Assembly (NCBI GenBank): GCA_958450365.1
Contig: CAUEEP010000887.1
Location: forward strand, 62,001-126,000
Source of the DNA: Mesorhabditis belari
Lineage: Eukaryota; Nematoda; Chromadorea; Rhabditida; Rhabditidae
Length of the DNA: 64,000 nt
Reading direction: 5' to 3'
Both the position numbers and the translations under genes were made by a program. Each line of letters starts with the position of its first letter. The stretch's first letter is position 1. The notes beneath the pieces were generated by a model. That model was not told the origin of the DNA and searched no databases. It was given only the letters and a program-made list of their open reading frames with translations. This document shows positions 53,919 through 63,800 of the stretch, in pieces.

Positions 53919-56900
53919 ACTATCGTCTGTGGTCTGTCTGTCTGTCTATCTATCTGTCTATCTATCTATCTATCTGTCTGTCTGTCTATCTGTCTGTCTG
54001 TCCTTCCGAGTTCTCCGTGATCCAATTTACCTCATTTTCCATTTATTAGGCTTAGAATTCTATTTAGTTGTGCATCTCTTATTTCACTTTTTAAATACCA
54101 AAAGTCACAAGACAGCCGAGAGTCGAACCCGGATGTAGTGTGCCGTAGACAAACGCGTTTCCGATTGGGCCAAGGCGACAAAGCCATTCGCCGCCGTTAG
54201 GCGGATTTTTAGCTGGTTTTCAGCTGTGCCCAAGGCCATTCCCTTGTTACTCTTATTCTATAGCACAAGGCTAACATATATGGCACTTACAAGTACTACA
54301 AGTAATCTAAAACTTTAGCAATTGTATTACCTTTTCTCCAGCCGGGGTCTCAATGGAAACCTCATGACCACAAGTGTCAATGCTGGCCAAACAACCAGCC
54401 GTACAGCACTTGAATGGGCGGCGGATTGTGAGAACTTCCTGAGAGTTTTTTAAGCAAATCAAGGCTTTGAAATTAAGAGGAAGATCTTAAAATTGATAAT
54501 TTAAAATAAACTAAATGGATTACTCGTTGAAAATTGTCGACAATGTGCATGGTGAACCCGCGATTCTGAGCGCAGAATTGCCGCGTGCAACAACCGGACT
54601 CTTCAAAAGCATAGTAGACCTGGAAATCGGTTTAAATTGATTTTAAATTGGTTGAAATGGATTTAAATTGGTTTAAATTGGTTTAAATTGGTTGAAATGG
54701 ATTTAAATTTGTTTAAATTGGTTTAAATTGGTTTAATTGGTTTAATTGTTTTAATTGATTTATTGTTGAATTGTTTTAAATTGATTTTAAATTGGTTTAA
54801 ATTGATTTAAATTGGTTTAAATTGGTTGAAATTGTTTTAAATTGATTTAAATTGGTTTAAATTGGTTTAAATTGGTTTAAATTGGTTGAAATGGATTTAA
54901 ATTGGTTTAAATTGGTTTAAATTGTTTTAAATTGATTTAAATTGGTTTAAATTGGTTTAAATTGGTTTAAATTGGTTGAAATGGATTTAAATTTGTTTAA
55001 ATTGGTTTAAATTGGTTTAAATTGGTTTAAATTGGTTTAAATTGGTTTAAATTGGTTTAAATTGGTTTAAATTGGTTTAAATTGGTTTAAATTGGTTTAA
55101 ATTGGTTGAAATTGATTTAAATTGGTTGAAATTGTTTTAAATTGATTTAAATTGATTTTAAATTGGTTGAAATGGATTTAAATTGGTTTAAATTGGTTGA
55201 AATTGATTTAAATTGGTTGAAATTGTTTTAAATTGATTTAAATTGGTTTAAATTGATTTAAATTGGTTAATTTGATTTAAGTTGATTTAAATCGATTAAA
55301 TCAGTTAAATCAGTTGAATCTATCAATCTTAAACAAGAAGGAATTGCTTTAAGTTCCGAATCTAGATCAAGTACAGTACTTGTTGCCCGACAGCGTTCAG
55401 CAGAACATATTTATTCGCCACTTCCCACTCGGTGACCGCTTCGAGAATGCTTTTTTTCTGAAAATTACGATTTAATTAATCTATTAGGTGGTTCGGATAT
55501 AAACAAGCGTTGCTAAACTTTTTGTTGTGAGAGAAGCTTTTAAAACATATCTTTCTGTATTTAAAAGTACGTTATCTTGCGCAGATTTGGAATATTTTTA
55601 AACGGATCTCTTTAAACGGATAATTTCTTATTTTTAAGATCTCTTTTTCTTGCTTTAGATTGCCGAGCCTGGTTCCAACGACTTCAAATTTCAAGGCTGC
55701 CTACTTTACTTTCAAATCTGCCTATTTTTACTTCAAACTGGGCAAAACAGCGGAATCCCATAGAGATTTGGTCAAAGCATTTGGGAATGATGTACAATGA
55801 TGTATTGTAATTGATTGCAGAGAGCGAGAGTCGAGCAGGCTCCATGGGCCGGCGCTCAGTCCTGCTGAAGGGTAAATCCAGTTTGTCCGAAATGATTCAC
55901 TGCCCAGGAATCTCATTGAGATTTGGTCAAAGCCTTTGGGAATGATCTATTGTCCGAAAGCCGAGGCCGAGCCTGGTTCTAACGCTTTCGGAATGGTGAT
56001 GAAAGTCTCGGTCATGGATCGGAGGATCATGAACGATCATGAACACTCTCGTCGACCTCAAGCCGTAGACAACGATATTTTGAGGGCTGCAATCGAATCA
56101 AATCCATGTCAGATGACGCGTGAACTTGCTCAACAGTTTCTATGTTCAAATTCTACCATTGTTGAGCATCATCACGCCATTGGAAAGACGAAATCAGATG
56201 CGGGAAATAGCTTCCTCACGAGTTAAGCAGTGCAAAAAAGGCTTCACGGGTCGCTATTGTCGGAATCCTCATCCGCCACGCTAAATATCATGGCTTTTTT
56301 TGATTCTCTCGCTATTGGAGATGAGAAGTGGATCCATTTCGATAATACTATTCGAAAACGGAAATGACTAGGACCAGGAGAACGGCCAAATCCGACCGTG
56401 AAACCGGACATTCATGGGAAAAAGATCATGCTCTCAGTATGGTGGAATAACAAGGTCCTTGTGAATCCCGAGCTTCTACAAACCGGCCAAACAGTCACAT
56501 CCGACCTCTACAAACAGCAACTTGATCGGGTCAATGAAGTTCTCATTCGTCAAGGAGTATACACATCAAAGCTAAAGTTCATCCATTACAACGCTAGACC
56601 TCACGTTGCAAAGATGACTCAGCAAAAACTGGAGAATCTAGGATGGGAGGTTTTACCACATCCGCCGTATGCTCCCAATGCTCCCATGGCTCCCATGGCT
56701 CCCATGGCTCCCATGGCTCCCAATGCTCCCATGGCTCCCTCAGATTACCATTGATTCCGGTCGATTCAAAACTTTTTGGCCAATGAGAAATTCAAAAACC
56801 GCGAAGATGTCCAAAATTGGGTCGCCAAGTTTTTCGAGTCACAGCCGGCAAGAGTTTTTCAAGAGCGGCATCAATTCTTTGCGCAAAAGATGGCAAGAAG

Positions 56901-57425
56901 CAATCAGCAAAGCATCAATAATAATGGTGAATATACTTTGGACTGTGTTGTTTCTGTTTTTAAGAGAAATTTTGTCGACTACTAAAACGCTTGTTTATAT
57001 CCGAACAACCTATCCGACAACCTAATAGAATCTCGAAATACCTGATGAATCATGATTTTATCGATTTGTGTAAGATATTCAAGTCCAATTGGGCAATTCG
57101 GCATCGCTGGCGGTGGTTGCATCCATTGAACGGCTGAAAATCGGCTAAACTTCTTACATGCTTAGTTTTTTTCTTGAATTTACATAAATTTAACGACTAC
57201 GCTACTGTACGACTACTGTACGACTACTGTACGACACTGTACGCTCCTGTACGACTACGCTACTGTACACTCAAAAAAAGCCCGTCAATGTGTTAAAGTG
57301 CAATAGATCTAAGTCTTCACTAACGAGCTTCACTTCACTAACGAGCTTCAACTTCACTAACCAGCTCCGGGTGGTGGTGGAGGCATTCCCGGTTGTTGAT
57401 TGAAGACTTGCATTGGATGACTCAT
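51412..57425 (-). CDS. Phospholipid scramblase
   Basis: Exons, high to low: 57362-57425, 57042-57133, 55380-55457, 54524-54619, 54331-54438, 53323-53405, 53214-53280, 52469-52568, 51559-51617, 51412-51462. All phases join (265 aa). A Pro-rich N-terminus (MPPPPPG) leads to the scramblase core: MPNCPIGLEYLTQIDKI, ANKYVLLNAVGQQVYYAFEES, a Cys-rich loop (GCCTRQFC, KCCTAGC), ETPAGEKIG, RQRFSCCANNFSVL, RKKWGGWVKEAFTQADTF and VDLDVRCKAALLGATFLIDFL (Ca2+ loop and C-terminal hydrophobic helix). By family it is a membrane protein linked to Ca2+-dependent lipid scrambling. The 42-nt intron 53281-53322 is in frame and open, so retention would give 279 aa. Repeats and a mariner enlarge its introns. Confidence 0.94.
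51690..51920. repeat. AGCTAGTTTTTC array
   Basis: About 18 units of 11-13 bp in the scramblase intron after exon 51559-51617 (upstream on the coding strand). Confidence 0.9.
52350..52397 (-). pseudogene. Partial duplicate of a scramblase exon end
   Basis: Matches about 45 bp of the 3' end of exon 52469-52568, encoding VKE..TQA.TFSVE, with about eight differences. It even keeps a GC-type donor (GAAT|GCAAGT) where the real exon has GT. It lacks a good acceptor. Confidence 0.7.
52591..53080. repeat. Foldback palindrome in scramblase intron
   Basis: Arms of about 215 bp: GGGGATCGTCAAAACAGCGCC.. mirrors ..GGCGCTGTTTTTGACTACTCCCC, with ACAGTTTTTTAAAAAAAGTT and ATAGATAAAA.GAGCAC blocks in mirror order around 52835. 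Confidence 0.85.
53560..54185 (-). mobile_element. SINE-like element with long (GACA)n tail, copy C
   Basis: Read on minus: tRNA-like head at about 54180-54110 (A-box-like TTGGCCCAATCGGAAACG, B box GGTTCGACTCT), a 110-bp body, then about 400 bp of GACA/GATA tetranucleotides (53603-54000). It ends with the shared TATATCTAGTAGACTATGGA segment. It gives spurious SVCLSVCL open frames on plus. It lies in a scramblase intron. Confidence 0.7.
54625..55300. repeat. 10-bp minisatellite TTTAAATTGG
   Basis: About 65 units of GGTTTAAATT with GGTTGAAAT, TGTTTTAAA and TGATTTAAA variants, filling the scramblase intron between exons 55380-55457 and 54524-54619. Confidence 0.96.
55484..57024 (+). mobile_element. 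Decayed mariner with repeat expansion
   Basis: Ends TTAGGTGGTTCGGATATAAA and ..TTTATATCCGAACAACCTA, the right one followed by a duplicated TCCGACAACCTAA, with TA at 55482-55483 and 57025-57026. Transposase pieces on plus: GDESL region (55976-56020), RELAQQFLCSNSTIVEHH (56098-56170), KKIMLSVWWNNK to ARPHVAKMTQQKLENLGWEVLPH (56398-56670) and a C-terminal piece from 56776 in another frame. The second catalytic Asp is Tyr (IHYNARPH). The third motif is split by an in-frame CCCATGGCT expansion. Inactive. It lies 17 bp past the donor of scramblase exon 57042-57133. Confidence 0.92.
57170..57270. repeat. CTGTACGACTA repeat
   Basis: About six units of TACTGTACGAC in scramblase intron 1, between exons 57362-57425 and 57042-57133. 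Confidence 0.85.
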
Positions 57426-57939
57426 CTTTTAAAGATTCTATTGATCTATAAAAAAAATTAGCAATTTGATTTGGTTACTTTTTCAAAATTCTTCTTTTTA
57501 TCGAAAAGAAATCGAATTATCAAGGGAATTCAAAAAAAGAGAGCTTTATTTTACCGGAAATTTCGTGGAAAATCACGTTTTTAAATCAAAGAAATGAGAA
57601 AATCAAGAAAAAACGAAAAGAAAAACAGAATTTCCATCAAAATCCACATTTTATCTTCAATTTCTTCAATTTCTAAAAGCTTTTTACAAGAAATTTGCAA
57701 GTTTTAAGTCAAAAATGTTAAAATACGATTTAATTTGAGTAAAGACTTGAGTAATTTGAGTCTTTGATTCTGACTCTTTCTTTTCTAAGTGCTGCTGCGA
57801 AAAATGCTGAGTTGAGGAAAAAGTCCTCACTGAGCTGCGAAAAATTCAATTTTTATGCGCACTTTAATAACAAAAATAACAATAATCATTCCTTAAAGTA
57901 TAAGCGATCATTATCTACGACTTTCTGTCATCAATCAGC

Positions 57940-58560
57940 AAGCAGGCTGAGCTACAAGCAGGCTGAGCTGTAAGCTTGGCTTGAGCTGTAAGTTTGGCTT
58001 GAGCTGTAGGCTTGGTTTAAGCTGTAGGCTTAGGCTTGAGCTGTAGGCTTGGCTTAAGCTGTAGGTTTGGCTTGAGCTGTAGGCTTGGCTTGAGCTGCAA
58101 GCTTGGCTTAGGCTTAGGTTTGGCTTAAGCTGTAGGTTTGGCTTAAGCTGTAGGCTTGGCTTAAGCTGTAGGCTTGGCTTGAGCTGCAAGCTTGGCTTAG
58201 GCTTAGGTTTAGGCTTAGATTTAGGTTTAGGCTTAGGCTTAGGTTTAGGCTTAGGCTTAGGCTGAAGACTGCAAGCAAGCTGAGCTTCAAGCTGAGCTTC
58301 AAGCTGAGCTTCAAGCTGAGCTTCAAGCTGGGCTTGATCTGCAGGCAAGCTCAAGCTTAGGCTCAGGCTTAGGCTTAGGTTTAGGCTTAGGTTTAGACTT
58401 GGGTTTAGGCTTAGGCTTAGGCTTAGGTTTAGGCTTAGGTTTAGGCTGAAGGCTGAAGGCTTTAGGCTGAAGGCTTTAAGCTGAAAGCTGCAAGCAAGCT
58501 GAGCTTCAAGCTTGGCTTGATCTGCAAGCAAGCTGAGCTGCAAACTTGGCTTGAGCTGCA
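57940..58560. repeat. GCTTGAGCTGTAG array with TTAGGC telomere-type blocks
   Basis: Units of GGCTTGAGCTGTAGGCTTGG alternate with runs of the hexamer TTAGGC/TTAGGT (58196-58263 and 58355-58450). TTAGGC is the nematode telomere repeat. Here it is interstitial and degenerate. Reverse frames (KPKPKPK, LNLSLSL) are artefacts. Confidence 0.9.
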
Positions 58561-58651
58561 TGTAAATTTAAACAAATCAAGAATTTCACTTTTATTAGCA
58601 ATATAGAAAGACGGTGTTTACTGGTTTTCTTCTAGCACTTCACTAATTATT

Positions 58652-58751
58652 ATGGGAAATTCTTTAACAACGAAATCCGAAACGAAACGAACAATCAAAA
58701 TCTCTGAAGAACGAAATAATAGCCAAAAAATGGCGTTAGAGTTATTTTCAG
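58652..58751 (+). CDS. Candidate first exon, MGNS start
   Basis: ATG 17 bp after a TTTTCTTCTAG acceptor-like (possible spliced-leader) site. Thirty-three codons start MGNSLTTKSETKR and end MALELFS, closing at TCAG|GTGAAT. The Gly2 with Ser and Lys following suits N-myristoylation. The opening vaguely recalls MIC19-type MICOS subunits, but I cannot find the next exon among the repeats to the right. Treat as a lead. Confidence 0.3.
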
Positions 58752-59029
58752 GTGAATTAAAAGGAGATTTTTCTGCAAAACATTCAAATCAATTCATTAA
58801 GAACGATTTTGTGAAATTTTTTGCGATTTGATATCAAGAAAATCCACGATTTGTTTAAAGAAAAAAAAAAGTGATTGGATAGGAAATTTTCTAGAGAAAA
58901 TCCTCAATAAAAGGCATCAAATTCATCGAAAACAGAAAAATAAGAAAAAGTTTTAAAAATTTGCTCCCAAAAAAGGAAATGGCCTTCAAATCATGGGCAA
59001 AAGGAAGTATTTTGCGTTTTCTTTTTTTT

Positions 59030-59690
59030 TGCTTCTCTAACTCAATGATCTTTTTCGATTTTCGTTTTCTTTTAACTGAATATCTTTATTGGTTTTTTTG
59101 GGATCTTTTTTAGTTTTTAGACAATATTTTCTAGTTAAATCTATTGAAAAACGAAAATAAACTTGATCCAGATCTAGTTCAAGAGTTGGATAGTGAATGT
59201 TGATTGCTGGGGAAAGATTAGTTGAATATTTTGAGCCATTTTGAGCCAAATAAAGCTACCATAACTGGAAAGTAGTCTAATTCTAAGTCTAAGTAGTTCA
59301 GCTAGCTTAGGAAAGGAGTCTGAGTCTAGAACTGAGTCTAGCTCAGCTCAGCTCAGCTTAGGAAAGGTCAAATCAGGCCAGGTGATCAGGAATCAAGTCT
59401 AAATTGCTAAAAATTGGCATGAATCCTTGGAATAAAGTCACTTTCCCTATCAGCATTTAGACATCAGCATCAGCATCTAGACAAGTCTAGTTTACGATAA
59501 AAAATCGGCTTTAGAAGATTCTTGTAAAAAAAGAGACTGTTTTGAGGAAATCTGTGCTGAGAGAGTATAAGACCCTTCCTAGCAGGAGGTTGGCAGGTGT
59601 TGGTGTAGCGCAGTGGTAAAGCGTTCAGCCGGTAAGGGAGGCTCGGTGCCCGGTCGCGGGGGTTCGAGTCCGAGTGCCTCTACAATTTTT
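59030..59690 (+). mobile_element. Composite dispersed repeat with tRNA-like end, copy 3
   Basis: Same order as 41110-41946: CTCTAACTCAATGATCTTTT block, about two CATCAGCATCTAGACA units (59455-59490), the GTTTACGATAAAAAATCGG link, then tRNA-like 59602-59684 with A-box GTAGCGCAGTGGTAAAGCG and B-box GGTTCGAGTCC. The acceptor ends do not pair. Confidence 0.7.
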
Positions 59691-59885
59691 TTTCCAGCTC
59701 CAAGCCATAAAATTCAAAACTCTCCGAAAACTCGTAATTTACTACACCGATACCCCGGTAAACAAGAAAAGTTGTGCTTTAATCTTTTTCCCGAATTCAA
59801 TCTCTTTCTCTATTTTCTCTTGGAGCACTTTCACCCAATTCGCTTCCAATTCTCCTTCATTCTATTCCATTTTCTTTCATTCTCT

Positions 59886-60087
59886 TCCATTCGATCATCC
59901 AATTCTCTTCCATTCCTCTATATTTCTCTCTTTTTCGATTCTCTTCTCCACTCAACCCACTAACTACTTCTAAACGCTCGAAACTTCCATTCGATCACCC
60001 AATTCTCTTCCATTCCTCTATATTTCTCTCTTTTTCGATTCTCTTCTCCACTCAACCCACTAACTACTTCTAAACGCCCGAAATTTA
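59886..60087. repeat. 101-bp tandem duplication
   Basis: Two adjacent, almost identical copies beginning CCATTCGATCA.CCAATTCTC and ending AACTACTTCTAAACGC.CGAAA. No gene seen here. Confidence 0.9.
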
Positions 60088-60640
60088 CTCACTTTTGCTC
60101 CTTTTTTTACTCTTTTTTATTGTCTTTGACTTTTTCTTTTTCGACTCACTCACTCACTCAACGATTAGCCCAAATTGATTCAAAAAAAGTTGTAAAAACT
60201 CATAACAATGAGTAATAGGTGAACTATGAAAGAATAAAACAAGCCAAAAAAAGGTAAAAAGCCTGGCTTACCCTGAGAAAAAGGTAAAAAGCAAAAAACA
60301 AAACTCGAATAACAATAAGTTTCTTTTTAAGGCAAACCTTTTTTACGTTTTAGAGAGCAAAGAAGAAACTGCTTTAAGTCCAACAATCTGTAGCTGATGT
60401 TCTTTGAGCTTGCTTTGCTTGCTGACTAAAAACAAAAAACAAAAACGTTCAGCAAACTCAAAATTCAAATCCGCGTACGGAAAAAGAGTTGATAAAGTGC
60501 AAAATGATACTGGAAATCGATTAGAAATGAAATAAAGCTGAAAATTGGCTGAGAAATGACATTGTTGAACTTTGAAAAAGATGAAATACGAAAAAACTTT
60601 TGCGACTACGCGACTGTACGAGGGCGGTGGGGTACTATTA
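60088..60640. other. Intergenic, no supported feature
   Basis: Low-complexity T-rich and A-rich sequence. Open frames at 60343-60684 run into the mariner end fragment and are not supported. Confidence 0.5.
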
Positions 60641-60649
60641 CAGTATTTA

Positions 60650-60705
60650 CGGTAGGTTGTTCGGATATAAACGAGCGTTTGCACTGCTTAACTCGTGAGG
60701 AAACC
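60650..60705. mobile_element. Fragment of the 55484-type mariner
   Basis: TAGGTTGTTCGGATATAAAC followed directly by GCACTGCTTAACTCGTGAGG. The latter is the reverse complement of the WVPHEL-region codons at 56206-56231. So an element end was fused to an inverted internal piece. Confidence 0.75.
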
Positions 60706-60894
60706 ATTTCACTTATGCCATTTCACCTAGGCCTTACTTATGATCTCTTAAAGACATTGACAGTAAATCCATTTCAAACTACGATTCAAGTCAACAAATT
60801 CTTTGGAAGTTCTTTAGAATCTCTTTAGAATCGCTTAGAATTTTCTTTAGAATTAAATTATCTTTAGAAAAACAAGCATAGATTAACAAAACTA

Positions 60895-61415
60895 TTAGGT
60901 TGATGCAAAAGTCTTTTTCATTTTTTTCGTACTTCTTTTGAAAAATAACAAAGTCATCAATTAACCTATGGTTTGCTCTAAATGAAAAGTGTTTATTGTT
61001 CAATTTCCCATCTTTTTAAGTCAATTTGGGTTCACTTTCAAGCAAATTCGAGAGTGAAAACGGGTTTTTCATAAAAATCGATAAAAACCTCTATAAAGAA
61101 ATTGGCTGAATCAATTTCTCTGAAAATCTGAAAAAATATCTAACTTTTTGTGCTCTATCTTTTATTTATTAACATCAAGATTGGTTTCCTTAGCTAAAGC
61201 GTCTAAAATGCATCATCGAGCCGTCGCCTTTTTTGACTACCCGACTTCAGGCTCTCAAAAAAATCTAGACATAAGACATTTTAAACTCGTTTTAATGTCA
61301 TTTTGCAGAAAAATAATTCGCCTTTCGAATGCAATAAACCGTTGTTCAATTGGTGCATTTGTTACTTTTTTAACGGAAGTACGAAAAAATGAAAAAGACT
61401 TTTGCATCAACCTAA
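60895..61415. mobile_element. 521-bp MITE, copy 2
   Basis: Same length and almost the same sequence as 31011-31531, with TA at 60893-60894 and 61416-61417. I noticed only a few differences (one GAATTT/CAATTT change and two homopolymer length changes). Confidence 0.95.
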
Positions 61416-62087
61416 TAGTTCTAGAAAATGATCAGCATGTGTTCAAAGTTTGTTTGGTAGCTGCTTGTTAGCTGTTAGCTGGGTTAGTTCAGATCAAAGA
61501 CAGAACCAAGTAACTTTCATTACAACAACCTAGTAGATGATTAAAAGATGATTAGATGATTAAAATAATATGATTGCTGATTGTTTTTTTGATAAAAACA
61601 GACCAGGCAACAGTTCGAGACAATATTTTTAAACTAAAAGATATACCCATATGTTTAAAAAGATCAGATCAAAAGGATTTTCTTTTTAAGAAATTCACGT
61701 TCCACACACTTTTCCCTTTTCATGTGATCCATCAATTTCACCAGAAATTGATGCCAAAAATTGACCTTGAAACCGGGAAATCATCGTAAATCCAAGAAAA
61801 ACTAATGATTTTCTTGAAAATCGAATCAAATCGAATTTCTTGAATCGAATGCCAAAATTTCATTCAATTTTAATACACCAGAAGGCATGTGTTTCCATTT
61901 TTTTACGCAAATTTACCCAATTTCCATTCACTTCAGACTTAATGAGCCGTTCTTTGTACTCGCTCTTAATTAAAAAATGATTTGATTTGATTTGATTTTT
62001 GATTTTTGATTAAAAAATGAATTAAACTTAAAAGTTTCTATTGAAAATGTAAATTAAAGTAAATTTAATTGATTTTATCAATGAAAA
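61416..62087. other. Region past the second scramblase stop
   Basis: No supported gene. The plus frame at 61574-61789 is A/T-rich and lacks recognisable motifs. Confidence 0.45.
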
Positions 62088-63447
62088 TCAATCACAACAA
62101 CAGTCACTACTCAAACAAAAATCCATTCCATCGCAGCAAACAATCGAGCTCGAGTTCTGCGCGTTCCCACTTTTTTCTTCGAATTGGAGAAAATCCTGGA
62201 AAGTATATGTGGCAGTGTCGTGTTTTTCAGCCGCTAGTCATTGAAACCATCGGCTAGCTGCTAGTGATTGAATCATTAGCAGCTAACCACTAGTAATTGA
62301 AACCATCGGCTGGCTGCTAGTGATTGAATCACCATTGGCTAGCCACTAGTAATTGAAACTATCGGCTAGCTGCTAGTGATTGAAACTATCGGCTAGCTGC
62401 TAGTAACTGAAACTATCGGCTAGCTGCTGATGGTTTCAATCACTAGCGGCTAGCCGATGGTTTCAATCATTAGCAGCTAGACACTAGTAATTGAAACCAT
62501 CGGCTAGCTGCTAGTGATTGAATCACCATTGGCTAGCCACTAGTAATTGAAACTATCGGCTAGCTGCTAGTGATTGAAACTATCGGCTAGCTGCTAGTAA
62601 CTGAAACTATCGGCTAGCTGCTGATGGTTTCAATCACTAGCGGCTAGCCGATGGTTTCAATCATTAGCAGCTAGACACTAGTAATTGAAACCATCGGCTA
62701 GCTGCTAGTAACTGAAACTATCGGCTAGCTGCTAGTGATTGAAACTATCGGCTAACTGCTAGTGATTGAAACCATCGGCTAGCTGCTAGTGATTGAATCA
62801 TTATCAGCTAGCCACTAGTAATTGAAACCATCGGCTAGCTGCTAGTGATTGAATCACCATTGGCTAGCCACTAGTAATTGAAACTATCGGCTAGCCGCTA
62901 GTAACTGAAACTATCGGCTAGCTGCTAGTAATTGAAACAGTCGGCTAACCGATAGTGATTGAAAGTTTTTTTAACGAAACATTTGGAATACAATGCAAAT
63001 TTATCTCACATGTAAATAAAAAATGAGATTAATAGGACGAAATATTTTAACATTTCGGGAGGTAATAACTAGAAAAGTTGATATTGAAAAGCTGATATGG
63101 AAAAGTTGACATTGAAAAGTTAATATTAAAAAGTTGATATTCAAAAGTTGATACATTAGATAAATAGAAAAGAAAAAGACGATTGAAAAATTGTTACTGA
63201 TTAAAACACCAAGAGAAAGTAATAGTTTTTGTCTAAAAGATGGAATGAGTGGCACTGTTTTAAATTTTAAAAATGTTCCGGCTAGCCGTTGGGGATTGAA
63301 TCACTAGCGGCTGTGGGATATAGATTTAAAATTTCCTTGACTTTTTGTTTTTTAAAGATCTTTGAACTTGTTTTAAGTAAAAACTCACAATCAAAAAGGT
63401 GGCTCCGAGAAGCGCCGCTTTACACTTCACGTCGAGATCAATTGGGA
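62088..63447 (-). CDS. Second phospholipid scramblase, 3' part only
   Basis: Two terminal exons: 63389-63447 (PIDLDVKCKAALLGATFLI) and 62088-62195 (DFLQFEEKSGN.., ending ..SSDCCCD). The first is the same length (59 nt) and phase as the matching exon of the scramblase at 51412-57425, and the second opens with the same DFLQFE. The two genes are therefore tandem paralogues. Here the tail is longer and ends in a Cys cluster (CCD..CC.CD), which could be palmitoylated (inference). The upstream exons lie beyond the right edge of the window. The intron holds a large minisatellite. Confidence 0.88.
62225..62965. repeat. 27-bp minisatellite with inverted units
   Basis: About 27 units of CTAGCTGCTAGTGATTGAAA plus CTATCGG. 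Two blocks (near 62420-62490 and 62610-62680) have units in the opposite orientation, and both lie within a repeated block of about 190 bp. It sits in the last intron of the second scramblase. Confidence 0.92.
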
Positions 63448-63574
63448 CTAAAGAAAGGTTTTAAAGTGTTGAATAAAGTTAAAGGACTCAAATTCCATCG
63501 CTTCAATGATATCGTAATATTCAAAAGTGTTTTAAAAGCAATTTTCCGGGTTTAGTTAGTCAGGGTCAAGGTCG

Positions 63575-63800
63575 AGGTTGGGCGAAAAGCCGAGCTTGGT
63601 TCTGAAGGTACTTTGAATGCCAGACAAAAGCCGAGCTTGGTTCTGAAGGTACTTTGAATGCCAGACAAAAGCCGAGCTTGGTTCTGAAGGTACTTTGAAT
63701 GCCAGACAAAAGCGAGCTTGGTTCTGAAGGTACTTTGAATGCCAGACAAAAGCCGAGCTTGGTTCTGAAGGTACTTTGAATGCCGACAAAAGCCAGACCT
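63575..63800. repeat. 40-bp minisatellite
   Basis: Five and a half units of GCCGAGCTTGGTTCTGAAGG plus TACTTTGAATGCCAGACAAA, upstream of scramblase-2 exon 63389-63447. The reverse open frames (SGIQSTFRTK) are artefacts. Confidence 0.93.

Noticed and set aside
53601..54020. SVCLSVCL open frame
   Set aside because: TCTG/TCTA microsatellite, the tail of a SINE-like element.
57935..58561. 208-aa reverse frame, LSLSLN/KPKPK repeats
   Set aside because: Repeat array with telomere-type hexamers; no splice or start context.
41868..59684. tRNA genes at 41868-41946 and 59602-59684
   Set aside because: No complementary acceptor strands, and both are the same end of a dispersed composite repeat.
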